Assembly: GCF_002608075.1 (NCBI RefSeq)
Contig: NZ_LAHA01000033.1
Span: 1 to 64,000 of the forward strand
Direction of reading: 5' to 3'
Length of the DNA stretch: 64,000 nucleotides
DNA from: Nostoc linckia z4
GTDB taxonomy: Bacteria; Cyanobacteriota; Cyanobacteriia; Cyanobacteriales; Nostocaceae
Shown here: piece by piece, positions 1-9,515 of the stretch
How the letters are laid out: every line of letters starts with the position of its first letter
Numbering within the stretch: the stretch's first letter is position 1
Made by a program: the position numbers and the translations under genes
Notes under the pieces: generated by a model
The model's database searches: none
The model's input: only the letters and a program-made list of their open reading frames with translations
Told to the model about the DNA's origin: nothing

Positions 1-193
1 GAGATAAGGGAGATGGGGAGATGGGGGGATGAGGGAGTGTGGGGAGTGTGGGGAGTGTGGGGGGAAAGAGAATTTATGCTTCCCCCTCCTTCCTCCCACA
101 CCTCCCACACCTCCCACACTTCCTGCTTGCCCAATGCCCAATGCCCAATGCCCAACTTAAAAACACGAGTACTTTTTATTACAATTACTAAAG
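1..193. repeat. Short tandem repeat cluster
   Basis: This gene-free stretch holds several low-complexity arrays: GGGGAGAT-like units, three copies of a 9-bp GGGAGTGTG unit near 36-62, their reverse complement (CTCCCACAC) near 95-120, and a 7-bp CCCAATG unit repeated about 3.5 times at 130-156. A nearly identical arrangement recurs at 28890-29070. Open frames across it are repeat artefacts. Confidence 0.85.
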
Positions 194-634
194 CTACTCC
201 ATAATTGGGGTTTCTTCAAATTGCACCATCATTAGGACAGCTGGGACATCGCCTACTGTTCCAGAAAGATGACCTTTATGATTTTGTGTGTCTTCTTTGC
301 TACTTTGGTCTGCGCCAAATGAAATTTCGCCAGGGCCCATTTCTACTCGCTGGCCGTCCATAGTCTCCACGAACCAACGCCCTGAGAGGGGGACAATCCA
401 CTGAGGTTTGGGGTTTTCATGCCACTCTCCAATCCATCCAACTGGTAATACAGTGAAGGTGACTGTGGCACCAGCCTGCTTCAATTGAGACAACCATTGA
501 GGGGAGGTATGCGGTGCTATACCTTTGTGAATGAAGTCCTGAATTTGACGACGGGATTGGTGGGTGACACCATCTCGGTCAGTCCAGACATACCAGTAGT
601 TAATTGTCGGGTTGTGGGATTGGTGATTCTGCAT
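194..634 (-). CDS. Cupin-fold domain protein
   Basis: A 146-residue soluble protein with no signal peptide or membrane segment. The C-terminal half has the alternating hydrophobic and glycine pattern of a small beta-barrel (VPLSGRWFVETMDG, then MGPGEISFGAD, then GHLSGTVGD), as in cupins of the ChrR/RmlC type. The classical HxH metal motif is not obvious, so metal binding is uncertain. The ATG start at 634 is the only good one. It stands alone, with 530 bp of repeat-rich spacer upstream and a repeat cluster downstream. The fold assignment is an inference from sequence pattern; substrate and role are unknown. Confidence 0.6.
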   Translation of the reverse strand: MQNHQSHNPTINYWYVWTDRDGVTHQSRRQIQDFIHKGIAPHTSPQWLSQLKQAGATVTFTVLPVGWIGEWHENPKPQWIVPLSGRWFVETMDGQRVEMGPGEISFGADQSSKEDTQNHKGHLSGTVGDVPAVLMMVQFEETPIME

Positions 635-1166
635 AAAAAAGGCTCATTCATATAGAACTTATATTTGATTTGTGGAAAGCTGGTGTTTTAAGGAACTAAC
701 CGCAAAGTACGCATTCGCGCAGCGTCTCGTCAGAGAAGTACGCAAAGAAAGAGAAAGAAGAAAAAAGGTTAATTCACTTCACAAAATTAATGGGACAGAG
801 TAATAAGTAGATTTTTATTCTTTTTTAGAGTTTGTTTGAAAAGTGGTTAACTGTGATTTTAATTACCCCCCTTAATCCCCCCTTGGTAAGGTGGGAAACA
901 ATAAAATCTAGTTCCCTCTTAGAAATCACAACGTGACGCAATTTAAGACCTTTTCTTGGTAAGGTGGGAAACAATAAAATCTAGTTCCCTCACGCCACTT
1001 GCTTCAAGCCGGGGAACCCGTCCAACGCAGTGGCTCCCCTTATAAAGGGGAGGGTTAGGGTGGGGTAAAAATATTTGATACATCAATCATGACTTTTCAA
1101 ACATCCTCTTATACCAAGAGATTTTCAATCCTTTTGCCTGCTGTATTTATGCTTTAATATTTGATG
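635..1166. repeat. Intergenic spacer with dispersed and direct repeats
   Basis: No gene is supported here. The spacer carries a copy of a dispersed GCGTCTCGTCAGAGAAG-type repeat (about 712-745; relatives at 10980-11030 and 52935-52960). A direct repeat of about 36 bp starts at 882 and again at 955 (CTTGGTAAGGTGGGAAACAA plus 16 more bases). Near 1030-1065 there is a CCCCTTATAAAGGGGAGGG hairpin-like repeat. Confidence 0.7.
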
Positions 1167-3560
1167 CTAATCAACAACTACAACGTGATAATCGCGCTTT
1201 TCCCATTTATTGCTTTCAATCCAGAAAAAGGTAAAGCTGATTAATTGTTGTGCATTGTAAACAGAAATATCTACAAAATGCACGCCTAATTTTGTGGAAG
1301 TGGCAGGTGTATCTTTGATGGTTTGCCAATTATCCTGCGACCAGTGTAACTGAAAAGCTGCTAAAGCTTGAATTCGCAAAGTATAATCTCTTTTAATTTT
1401 GTTTATTTGACGGTTAAATTTCCAAATTTCTAATGATTTACATTGGTTTCTTTTACCCAAGTAGCGATTGGCTACTTCTGGAATAAAATCAAATACTCGA
1501 CCGTCATCAGTAGACCGCAGCAATTTGATATACTCTGCGTGCGGCCACATTAAAGGCATTGCCGAACCTGTTGGTTTTCCTAAATACATATAAGCATCTG
1601 GTTTATCTGTTTCATCCCAGATTTGTTCTGGTAACAAACAAGTATCTGAAGCAAATCCTTCCATTGCTTTGATATAGGTTTTGACATCGCCACCCACAGC
1701 TAATTCATAATGTCCTCGTTCTCCTGTCAACAAAGGCCAAGCACGTCCTTTACCCCAACCGATAAAAGGTTCTCCGTTTTTTCGCTGGCCGTAACCGTCG
1801 TAATTGTAACGATGCCAACAAGGACCAACTGGTGTATCTACTTTCAAGATTGCGTCAATTACTTTGACGGAATTAACGATAATTGGGTCATCAGGTTTAC
1901 GAATTCCATAACGTACTAATTGTAAGAAACCGCCATCGACAATTTCCTTCGCGGGAAATTCTGCTGATTCACCAGGGGGGTGATTTTTGATGAGAATATT
2001 TCCTTGGTTAGGATTTTCGTTGAGTTGAGAATTATTGATAACTGAAGGAGTAATCCGAATATAATGTTGTTTGATACCAGCCACTAAAGTTCCTTCGGTG
2101 GTAACTGTCCAATCTTCAATATGACATTCTAAAAAATCGGCATATTCTTCGATGAATTTTGCTGTTGCTATATCGCCATTTTCACGAACAAATTCAGCAG
2201 CACAAATTAAGGCAGCAATATTCGATGCGAGTGTTGATGGTGAATAGCCGCTGTTTTCTTCCCAGCGTTCTTGTTGGGTAACAGGGCCTTGGCGAATTAA
2301 ATAACCTGCTGCCCGCAAAATCATCGGGTAAATATTAAAATTTAGCGATACATTTTCGCGGTATAAAAGCCGTGCCAATAAAATTGGAAATGCTACTTCA
2401 TCAAGTTGAATACCTTGCCAATAAGGTTTGCCATCAACCCAGAAATTTTGAGCAAATCCGCCGTCTTCCTGCTGGCTGGTAGCGAGATAAATTAGCGATC
2501 GCACTGCTGTATCTTTTTCCCCAGCAGCCACCAAACCTGCTACACTACTTACCAAATCCCGCGTCCAAACGAGATGATATCCTCCTTGGTCTTGGTCGTT
2601 TTTGGTTTCACCCCAAGGAATAGTTATAGATGCAATTAACGCACCAGGATAAGTTTTATCTTCATGTGCCAAAAGTAAGCTAATACTGTTGTGATACAAC
2701 TTGCCATCGTCATAGGAAATATTTTCTAATGGTTTGATGTCCTGCCGCGATCGCTTCCACTGTTCGATGTAATTTTGCTTTTGCTGTTCAAAAGGAATAT
2801 TGAGTGATTGAAACAATGTAGAAACTGCATTGTGCAAATTTGTGCCAAATGCCAACCCTAAAGTAAACTCGTGACTATCATCTAAATTGAGTTGTCCAGT
2901 CAAAGCAAGGTTACCATCCAAAGCACAACCAAATTCCCAATCCATCCGAAAGTTGTCAGCTAAATCTGTCCAACCATCACTTTGACCTACGTAACCGCAG
3001 GAAAGACGGGTAAATGGCACTGTAGCAGCCAACGCTATCCATCTTCCTTGTTTTTCGGCTGTCAGAATCCGATACCCAGCAACTTCTATGGCGTAACCAT
3101 TATTACCTGTACCTCCGACGTGCAGATGCGGCGCACACAAAGCGTATAACTGGAGTTGAGAAGTAAACTCTGGATCTCCTGTAATTTTTGTGTGTTGTAA
3201 TATACAGGATAAATGGGGGTCGGCGATCGCTTCTTTGATGATGGTATAACGTCCTTGGCGATCGCAATTAGTAATGCGGTATCCCAAACCATCATTCCAC
3301 ATCCGTTCAACTTTTGATTCTAGATGGCGTTTTTCTTCGTGGAAAAAGCTTTTGCCATCAGAAATTAGGTATTGCAAATCTCGAATTTGCGGCTTGTCTA
3401 CTGTGGGATGGTAGATTTCAGTGATAATACCATTCCAAATTGTAAACCACACACGACTGGAGGTAGAATAGGCTGTTCCGACTCCATCTTTATTAGCATG
3501 AGTCCAGCGAGGATCGATTCCTGGTGAACCAAAAGCCTGTGCTTGATTAAGAATGTTCAT
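1167..3560 (-). CDS. Glucoamylase, GH15 family (glucan 1,4-alpha-glucosidase)
   Basis: A 797-residue enzyme expected to release glucose from the non-reducing ends of alpha-1,4-glucans such as glycogen, starch or maltodextrin. The N-terminal third matches the beta-sandwich domain of bacterial and archaeal GH15 enzymes; the rest is the (alpha/alpha)6 barrel. Signature segments visible are GGYHLVWTRDLV (near residue 330), ERWEENSGYSPST (near 433, general-acid Glu) and LLTGERGHYEL (near 614, candidate general-base Glu). No signal peptide is seen, so it probably acts on internal glucan. Neighbouring genes encode a glucose-dehydrogenase-like SDR and a GH13 enzyme, which supports a glucan-to-glucose-to-gluconate route. 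The ATG lies just inside a repeat-rich spacer. Confidence 0.92.
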   Translation of the reverse strand: MNILNQAQAFGSPGIDPRWTHANKDGVGTAYSTSSRVWFTIWNGIITEIYHPTVDKPQIRDLQYLISDGKSFFHEEKRHLESKVERMWNDGLGYRITNCDRQGRYTIIKEAIADPHLSCILQHTKITGDPEFTSQLQLYALCAPHLHVGGTGNNGYAIEVAGYRILTAEKQGRWIALAATVPFTRLSCGYVGQSDGWTDLADNFRMDWEFGCALDGNLALTGQLNLDDSHEFTLGLAFGTNLHNAVSTLFQSLNIPFEQQKQNYIEQWKRSRQDIKPLENISYDDGKLYHNSISLLLAHEDKTYPGALIASITIPWGETKNDQDQGGYHLVWTRDLVSSVAGLVAAGEKDTAVRSLIYLATSQQEDGGFAQNFWVDGKPYWQGIQLDEVAFPILLARLLYRENVSLNFNIYPMILRAAGYLIRQGPVTQQERWEENSGYSPSTLASNIAALICAAEFVRENGDIATAKFIEEYADFLECHIEDWTVTTEGTLVAGIKQHYIRITPSVINNSQLNENPNQGNILIKNHPPGESAEFPAKEIVDGGFLQLVRYGIRKPDDPIIVNSVKVIDAILKVDTPVGPCWHRYNYDGYGQRKNGEPFIGWGKGRAWPLLTGERGHYELAVGGDVKTYIKAMEGFASDTCLLPEQIWDETDKPDAYMYLGKPTGSAMPLMWPHAEYIKLLRSTDDGRVFDFIPEVANRYLGKRNQCKSLEIWKFNRQINKIKRDYTLRIQALAAFQLHWSQDNWQTIKDTPATSTKLGVHFVDISVYNAQQLISFTFFWIESNKWEKRDYHVVVVD

Positions 3561-3858
3561 AGGTTATTGGTCATTAGTCATTAGAGTGTTGACTGTTGAC
3601 TGTTGACTGTTGACTGTTGACTGGGGAGTTATTATTCTCCCCTGCCTTTCAATACGGTTCAGATAAGGAGTATGAACTTCTGCCCAATGCCCTATTTTCA
3701 AGGCAGGTCTGATGTATTTAAAACCTTTCCCCTTTCCCCTTTCCCCTTTCCCCTTTCCCCTTTCCCCTTTCCCCGAACTGTATTGTTCCGCTATATAAAT
3801 GACTTTTGCAAGAGACTCGATAATGCCCATAAAAAAATTTGGCAGTTGCCAATCACTT
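3561..3858. repeat. Spacer with TGTTGAC and CCCCTTT tandem repeats
   Basis: Five perfect 7-bp TGTTGAC units at 3587-3621 and about seven CCCCTTT units at 3724-3774 lie between the glucoamylase start and the SDR stop. Frames open across this region are low-complexity artefacts and are not annotated. Confidence 0.85.
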
Positions 3859-4671
3859 TTAGCCATTGTCTGTAAATCCTGGATACAAGGTCATACCACC
3901 ATCTACAAAAAGTGTTGTGCCATTAACATAATCAGAGTCATCAGAAGCCAACCAAACAGCAGCTTTGGCAATATCCTCTACATCACCCACTCTTTTTGCT
4001 GGAATCAGTTGCAATAACTTCGCCTCTGCTTGTGGAGTATCCCAAGCTGATTTATTGATTGGAGTTTTGATTGCACCAGGAGCAATACTATTAACGCGAA
4101 TTTTGTGCGGAGCAAGTTCTTGGGCAATACTTTGCATCATCATATTAATGCCTCCTTTACTAGCCGCATAATTAACATGACCCGCCCAAGGAATAATTTC
4201 ATGCACTGAACTAATGCAAATGATTTTACCTGCGGCAGATGAAATTTGTGGCCGCACACCCCGACGTAAAAATTCCTTTGCAGCTTCTCGCGCACATAAG
4301 AATTGTCCTGTCAAGTTGACTCCAATTACTGTATTCCATTGATTAAGGCTCATGTCTACAAAAGGTGCATCTTTTTGCAGACCTGCGTTATTTACTAAAA
4401 TATCAATGGTTCCAAATTGCTGGAATGTTTGCCGAAACATTTCCTTTACTTGGTCTTCCTGACTCACATCAGCTTGAACAGCAAAAGCTTCACCATTATT
4501 AGCTTTAATATCGTCAACAATTTTTTGAGCTTCTTCGCCTTCAGAATGATAATTTACCACTACTGCTGCACCACACAATGCCAAATTGCGAGCTATGGCT
4601 TCACCAATACCAGAACTAGCACCCGTTACAAGTGCTTTTTGACCTTTAAGTAAATAAGGAGAATAGCTCAT
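3859..4671 (-). CDS. SDR oxidoreductase, glucose 1-dehydrogenase-like
   Basis: A 270-residue classical short-chain dehydrogenase. It has the Rossmann motif TGASSGIG near residues 17-24, the NNAG motif near 92, and a catalytic Ser-Tyr-Lys set (ISS..., then NYAASKGG). The C-terminus GTTLFVDGGMTLYPGF is typical of bacterial glucose 1-dehydrogenases, which oxidise beta-D-glucose to glucono-1,5-lactone with NAD(P). Substrate cannot be fixed from sequence because many SDRs are closely similar. The setting (glucoamylase downstream, gluconolactonase and GMC oxidoreductase a few kb away) favours glucose. The upstream 570 bp is shared with the divergent VOC gene. Confidence 0.85.
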   Translation of the reverse strand: MSYSPYLLKGQKALVTGASSGIGEAIARNLALCGAAVVVNYHSEGEEAQKIVDDIKANNGEAFAVQADVSQEDQVKEMFRQTFQQFGTIDILVNNAGLQKDAPFVDMSLNQWNTVIGVNLTGQFLCAREAAKEFLRRGVRPQISSAAGKIICISSVHEIIPWAGHVNYAASKGGINMMMQSIAQELAPHKIRVNSIAPGAIKTPINKSAWDTPQAEAKLLQLIPAKRVGDVEDIAKAAVWLASDDSDYVNGTTLFVDGGMTLYPGFTDNG

Positions 4672-5242
4672 AATACAATACGCTTGGTGTTAATAAAGTT
4701 TATCTGTACAGTAAGGAAACATGGGTAAGAAAAAATAGGCAAATTTAAACCGTATTGGCTGATAATATTTACTTTTGAGAGATTTATTGTCATTAATCAT
4801 TGATGTAAATTTGACAGGCAATTGATATCATAACCAGTGTGAAAAAATACATTACACTGAGATTTTTGATGATATTTTGATTATGGGATTACTTTAAGAG
4901 TTTGAAGTGGCGATCGCCTCCAACTTTTGGAGGAATAAAAAACTATTCCCAAAGGACTATAAAAATTTCCACTAACTTTTATTATCTTATGCAATATTGA
5001 AAACATGAAGCTATAGTAATCCGATTTGATTCCTGAAATTATCTGCGTAGGTAGGGAACAGGGAATAGGGAACAGGGAACAGAAAAGAAGGGTATAGATG
5101 TGTACTGAATCTTGTTCAAAAATCAAATAGGAGTCCTATAGAAAAAATATGTATTCAATAAAAAATAAATTTTCTAAAAAATTTTCAAAATATTTTATTG
5201 ATTAAAATTCAATAAAATTTGCAAGTACAAAGGCTATTAAAT
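4672..5242. other. Divergent intergenic region
   Basis: This 571-bp AT-rich spacer separates the SDR gene (minus) from the VOC gene (plus) and should hold both promoters. It also carries a miniature inverted-repeat element at 5011-5141 (separate entry). No further gene is evident. Confidence 0.6.
5011..5141 (+). mobile_element. MITE-like element, TATAGCAATCC family, copy 1
   Basis: The left end CTATAGTAATCCGATTTGAT and the reverse complement of the right end CTATAGGACTCCTATTTGAT are imperfect terminal inverted repeats, about 131 bp apart. The interior holds a small tandem repeat (GGGAACAGGGAATA-like units, 5052-5082). Related copies are at 6233-6325, 24774-24895, 29532-29656, 46361-46463 and 52971-53094. 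There is no coding capacity, so movement would need a transposase supplied elsewhere. Confidence 0.65.
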
Positions 5243-6226
5243 ATGTCTAGCCAAATCGATGTAGACGTACAAAGAATTAGAGCTATTAGTTTAACAGTAA
5301 CAAACTGCGATCGTTCTTTTAATTTCTATACAAAGGCACTCGGCTTTGAACTAGCGAACGATATCACAGTTGCAAGCCAGGATTACAGCAAATTACAAAA
5401 CGTAGCCGGAGCCAAAATTCGCATCATCACATTGCAATTAGGAGATGAACTGATAGAGTTGATGCAATATTTGAACGCTGACTCTCAACCCATTCCTAGC
5501 GATTCCCAAAGTAATGATTTGTGGTTTCAACATTTAGCCATTGTAGTCAGCGATATGGATCGGGCTTATAGTCATCTGCGTTCATTTTCCATTGAACCAA
5601 TATCCACTGCGCCGCAAACAATACCACCAGATAATCAAGCATCTGCTGGTGTCCGTGCTTTTAAGTTTAAAGACCCCGATGGACATGATTTAGAGTTAAT
5701 CTGGTTTCCTGCTGATAAAGGACAAGATAAATGGCATCAAAAAAGCGTAGACGCAAAGCGGCTTGTCGGTAGACATCGCTTGTTTTTGGGAATCGATCAT
5801 AGTGCGATCGCTATTTCTAACACTGCACAAAGTCTACACTTTTACCACGACCTCTTAGGAATGCAAATCCATAGCCGTAGCCTTAACTGGCGTTTAACTC
5901 AAACTCGCTTGGATAATTTGCCAGATGCCAAAGTCCAAATTACAGCACTGCGACCAATCCAAGGTGGTGTAGGAATTGAACTACTAGATTATATTTTGCC
6001 CTTTAAAGGTCGTCCCATACCGAGTGATTGGAAAAGTTGCGATATTGCAACGATGCAAATTCAGCTAGTTGTGAATAATCTTGAGTCGTTAATAGATAAG
6101 CTACAGCGTGATGGAATTCAGTTTATATCGCCACTTGTACAGTTAACCGAGAATTCCTTTCCTTATCGGCAAGGTTGTCTAGTTAAAGACCCTGACGGAC
6201 ATACAATCTTGTTAATTGCCGAATAA
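5243..6226 (+). CDS. Two-domain VOC (glyoxalase/bleomycin-resistance fold) protein
   Basis: About 327 residues with two vicinal-oxygen-chelate domains. The first begins IRAISLTVTNCDRSFNFYTK; the second begins LGIDHSAIAISNTAQSLHFY. Each ends with the typical DPDGH segment. Such proteins are metal-dependent lyases, dioxygenases or resistance proteins; the reaction is unknown here. I chose ATG 5243 over the in-frame TTG at 5219. The linker between domains (KSVDAKRLVGRHR, DNA 5743-5778) resembles a dispersed intergenic repeat also found near 10970-11000, suggesting a repeat insertion kept in frame. A terminator hairpin follows at 6336-6360. Confidence 0.85.
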   Translation: MSSQIDVDVQRIRAISLTVTNCDRSFNFYTKALGFELANDITVASQDYSKLQNVAGAKIRIITLQLGDELIELMQYLNADSQPIPSDSQSNDLWFQHLAIVVSDMDRAYSHLRSFSIEPISTAPQTIPPDNQASAGVRAFKFKDPDGHDLELIWFPADKGQDKWHQKSVDAKRLVGRHRLFLGIDHSAIAISNTAQSLHFYHDLLGMQIHSRSLNWRLTQTRLDNLPDAKVQITALRPIQGGVGIELLDYILPFKGRPIPSDWKSCDIATMQIQLVVNNLESLIDKLQRDGIQFISPLVQLTENSFPYRQGCLVKDPDGHTILLIAE

Positions 6227-6232
6227 AATGGA

Positions 6233-6325
6233 TTCTCTGCAATAAGAATCCTATTTGATTTTTGAACAAAATTCCGTACACTTTATTCTTTTATAACCCT
6301 GTTGTCTATTGCCTGCCTATACAAA
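6233..6325 (-). mobile_element. MITE-like element, TATAGCAATCC family, copy 2 (partial, inverted)
   Basis: Read on the minus strand this matches the copy at 24774-24895 over roughly 90 bp: TGTATAGGCAGGCAA, then AAAGTG(T)ACGGAATTTTG, then TTCAAAAATCAAATAGGATT. The second inverted end is not visible, so the copy seems truncated at the terminator side. Confidence 0.6.
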
Positions 6326-6335
6326 AGCGTTTCAT

Positions 6336-6360
6336 CCCCGGCATAAATGCACGGGGTTTT
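6336..6360 (+). terminator. Intrinsic terminator after the VOC gene
   Basis: The stem CCCCG-GCAT / ATGC-A-CGGGG (one bulged A) with an AA loop is followed immediately by TTTT. It lies 110 bp after the VOC stop and before the convergent GH13 gene. Similar GCATAAAT hairpins also occur at ends of IS200/IS605 elements (compare 20633-20656), so an IS-end relic is an alternative. Confidence 0.6.
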
Positions 6361-6475
6361 CACGCTATCTTTCTATAAAAACTTGATTTTACTTACAACT
6401 TCTCTACACCCCATACCCTACACCCCGCCCAAACAGATAATTTTGGGTTTTACTGAGGAATCAATGCTGTATTGA

Positions 6476-8575
6476 TTAGAACAAGGCATAAACCTTCGCT
6501 TCCCAGGAATATATTGGTTCACGCCCTACTCGATTAGAATCGACAAGACGTTTGGCATCCTTTTGTGAAACTTCGTACCAATGTTTTCCTGGTGGAGTAG
6601 CAGGCCAATTGTGTACAAAATATTCAGCACCAGGACTTTCAGCATTGGAAGTGATGAAATCAGAAAAGTTTGCGACCACCACAACCTGTTTGTCTGAGTT
6701 AGGGCGACCCCGACGCCACACCAACACTCGCTTATTGTCATTCAAATCGACGTGAAGGAAGTCAGTGTCGTTAACCGCAAGGGCATCATAGCTGGTGCGA
6801 AATTTAATGAGGCGAGAGACATAATCCTTGACGTTTTTACGCCAGGGATCGGCAAGGCGACCAAAGTGTACGGGATCGACTTGCTTACCACCCTCCTGAT
6901 TAACATTTCCCTTAGCGTCAAAAAGATTGTGCTGGTCGGCAAATTCGTCACCAGCAAGAATCATGGGAATGCCAACTGCTGTAAGGAGACAAGTGAAAGC
7001 CAACTTGAAACGTTTTTCGCAATCAAAAACGCCATTTTCCTGAAAGAAGTTGTAGAGACGTTCGTTTCGATAGCCTTCGACATCGTGGGAAGTCAGATAA
7101 AGGATCGCTTGAGTCAGGTCAGAATAGCCGAATCGACGACAATCAATTGCTTTACGGACTGTTTCGGCAAAGTTCCAAGGTTCGCTTTCGTGATGGCGAC
7201 CGATGAGAGCCATACGGATGTAGTCCTTAAAGCTTTGGTGCCAAAGACCATCGAGTCGCTGTTGGGATAGGAGGGCTTTGGGTTCATTGAGTTCTTCACC
7301 AACAACCAGGAAACGTTCCTCCGCACCGTTAGCTCCTTGTACTGCGAAGCGCAGCCGATTGAGTTCGCGAGCAAGATCTTTGTATTCCTGAATAAAGTCC
7401 CAATTATAAACATTTTCAATGCTGTCAAGTCGCAGTCCGTCAATGTGGAAGTCATTCATCCAACGGGTTAGTGCGGTCTTCATCAGTTGACGACCAGGCG
7501 AGATAGTTTGAACTTTACCCGATATGGGATCGTATCCTCGAACCATTTTGGCGTAGCGGAAAAGGGATGCCCCATAAGCGTTACGCAGGTTATTATCGTC
7601 CTTAGCACGTGAGTTGTGAGCGTCTGGGTCTGATTTAGCTTGAGAAGGGTCGAGGATGAAGAAGTCGTCACACGCCACCGCAAGATAAGGGTTGTTTTTC
7701 GAGAAAGCCATGACCGTATCCACAAAAAAGCGTATGCCATTGGTGTGACAAATATCGATCAGCTTGGCAAGGTCGCGGTTTGGTGTACTCCAACTGTAGA
7801 AGCTGGGTAAGCCGAGTTCAAAGTCTGGAGCCAGGTAGTTAGTGGTGCCATAGCCCCATTGGCGATTATAAGTGCTATCAGCAGGAGGAAGAAGTTCGAG
7901 GGCGTTGATACCGAGTTCAGTTAAATAAGACTTTCCTTTCTCTACCACATCAAGTTCAGAAAAGTCTGGAGCTTCGAGATCTTTTTCAATGAGGGCAGCC
8001 ACATCAAGGAAAGTACCAACACCCATGTTACGCCCCCCGACTTCCGACGATCGCGACCAGGTGGTGGGGAGTTCATAAATCACCAACTGGTTATTCGTTG
8101 GCAAGGTCTCAAGTTTGGTTGTATGAGGAAAGCTAATTTCCTCGCCACCCAAGTCAGTAGCTACAAGTTTGGCGACTCCATCTTTGATCGCACATTTGAT
8201 TACAGCCGGGGGGTAGCGATCGTCATCATTGAAGGGAGAATCGACGAAGGGAGTTAAACGCCAATCTACCATGTATGCAGTGGGGTCAGTAACCCGCAGA
8301 CGCTTACCAGCTCGATTAGGATCGGGATGACTGACGGTAACTTCAAACCAGTAATGATAAACTTCACCATCTTTAAGGTTGCATTTTGTTGCTGAAATTT
8401 CCCAAAGGTCTGGGAAACCAGGAACTTGTGTCAAGGGGAATTCCTGTTTATCGATGAAGGTTAATGGTGCGCCTGGTTTTACTTGCCCAACGATTAAAGA
8501 TGGAACTGGAGTAGTATTGCCGACATGCCAAAGAACGAAGGATGTTTCCTTCCGTGCTAAAAGATCTGCTGTCAT
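6476..8575 (-). CDS. GH13 (alpha-amylase family) glycoside hydrolase
   Basis: A 699-residue protein with an N-terminal beta-rich domain of about 200 residues and a GH13 (beta/alpha)8 barrel. Visible conserved regions are FFVDTVMAFSKNNP (region I, near 287), DGLRLDSIEN (region II, nucleophile Asp near 382), VVGEELNEP (region III, acid Glu near 426) and LTSHDVEG (region IV, His-Asp near 497), so the triad appears intact. Region I is unusual: the common N-H pair is replaced by a Ser-Lys-Asn-Asn stretch, so specificity may differ from ordinary amylases. It could be a debranching, glucan-transferring or trehalose-type enzyme. No signal peptide. It is monocistronic and convergent with the VOC gene. 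Confidence 0.85.
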   Translation of the reverse strand: MTADLLARKETSFVLWHVGNTTPVPSLIVGQVKPGAPLTFIDKQEFPLTQVPGFPDLWEISATKCNLKDGEVYHYWFEVTVSHPDPNRAGKRLRVTDPTAYMVDWRLTPFVDSPFNDDDRYPPAVIKCAIKDGVAKLVATDLGGEEISFPHTTKLETLPTNNQLVIYELPTTWSRSSEVGGRNMGVGTFLDVAALIEKDLEAPDFSELDVVEKGKSYLTELGINALELLPPADSTYNRQWGYGTTNYLAPDFELGLPSFYSWSTPNRDLAKLIDICHTNGIRFFVDTVMAFSKNNPYLAVACDDFFILDPSQAKSDPDAHNSRAKDDNNLRNAYGASLFRYAKMVRGYDPISGKVQTISPGRQLMKTALTRWMNDFHIDGLRLDSIENVYNWDFIQEYKDLARELNRLRFAVQGANGAEERFLVVGEELNEPKALLSQQRLDGLWHQSFKDYIRMALIGRHHESEPWNFAETVRKAIDCRRFGYSDLTQAILYLTSHDVEGYRNERLYNFFQENGVFDCEKRFKLAFTCLLTAVGIPMILAGDEFADQHNLFDAKGNVNQEGGKQVDPVHFGRLADPWRKNVKDYVSRLIKFRTSYDALAVNDTDFLHVDLNDNKRVLVWRRGRPNSDKQVVVVANFSDFITSNAESPGAEYFVHNWPATPPGKHWYEVSQKDAKRLVDSNRVGREPIYSWEAKVYALF

Positions 8576-8945
8576 TCGCTTTATTCCAAATAAGTAAGGC
8601 TGAATGAAAAAGTTCTAATTGTGATTAGAGGAGTTAGAAACTAACGGAACACTCCCAAAATTCAACCTACATCCAACAAATATTGAGGTAGGATGCGTAT
8701 AATATCTGGCAATATGGTCTAAAAATACTTATACCATAAGGGTATAAAGAATTGCTACATAAAAGCTAAACAGCCTTTTCAGTCCATATTGCAGATTTCT
8801 AGTTATATTTGGGCACAACACCAAAATATAAACCAATTGTGAGTATCAAAATAAGAAAAAATTGTGAGGAATTTGTGAGTATTCAATCGTTTTAAGCACT
8901 ATCAGGCAATAGAGTTCGGATCGGCCTGTTTTTTCTTCCCCCTCA
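8576..8945. other. Intergenic region upstream of GH13 gene
   Basis: No gene is seen. It should carry the GH13 promoter. A short perfect inverted repeat TTATACC-ATAAG-GGTATAA lies at 8729-8747, about 155 bp upstream of the GH13 start, and could be an operator. This is weak evidence. Confidence 0.4.
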
Positions 8946-9515
8946 TCACCCTCCAAAAATTAAAGCATCCAGCGAATAAGCACCAGGGCCAAAAACAGCG
9001 ATCGCAATTAGCATCACGCAATACATAAAGGCTTTTTCCCAACTAGGTGGTTCGCTTTTTCCTAAAGGGCCTTTATACTGATCTCCGGGAATTAAATAAG
9101 GATCTGTAGCCACAAAGGGCTTACCTTCTATTAGATGTAACAATATAGCAAATAACATAGAAGCCAAAATCGGCAAAGTTGCCAAAAGTGTGAGAAATCC
9201 CAAGATGAGGAAAAATCCACCACCTAACATTGTCCACGCAGATATAAAGCAAAGAAACACTGGTGTATTGATGGATTCTGCCCAGCGACGCAGATGTTTT
9301 ACTTTAGGGTAGCCGTGGAGCAAAAACAAACCGCCAACGCTCACTCTGAGCAGTAAAAGTGCTAATCCTGGGATTCCGCTAGGATATGCATGAGTCAGAG
9401 AACTTAAAAGATAAGGGCCAAGGAATGAATAATTAACTGAAACTAATATAAAAGTGATTACCTTTGGTAGTACCCACATAGCGATCGCCATACCCAGCAC
9501 AAATTGATAAATCAT
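8946..9515 (-). CDS. DoxX-family membrane protein
   Basis: A 189-residue integral membrane protein with about four hydrophobic helices, including LALLLLRVSVGGLFLLHGYPKV, the typical DoxX segment. DoxX-like proteins are membrane partners of quinone- or thiosulfate-linked oxidoreductases in some organisms; the role is generally poorly known. Its ATG overlaps the TGA of the gluconolactonase-like gene by 4 bp, so the two are translationally coupled. The context suggests a membrane link for the nearby sugar oxidation enzymes (inference). Confidence 0.82.
   Translation of the reverse strand: MIYQFVLGMAIAMWVLPKVITFILVSVNYSFLGPYLLSSLTHAYPSGIPGLALLLLRVSVGGLFLLHGYPKVKHLRRWAESINTPVFLCFISAWTMLGGGFFLILGFLTLLATLPILASMLFAILLHLIEGKPFVATDPYLIPGDQYKGPLGKSEPPSWEKAFMYCVMLIAIAVFGPGAYSLDALIFGG

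Noticed and set aside
3587..3774. Possible CRISPR-like array
   Set aside because: The units are 7 bp (TGTTGAC, CCCCTTT) with no spacers and are typical short tandem repeats.
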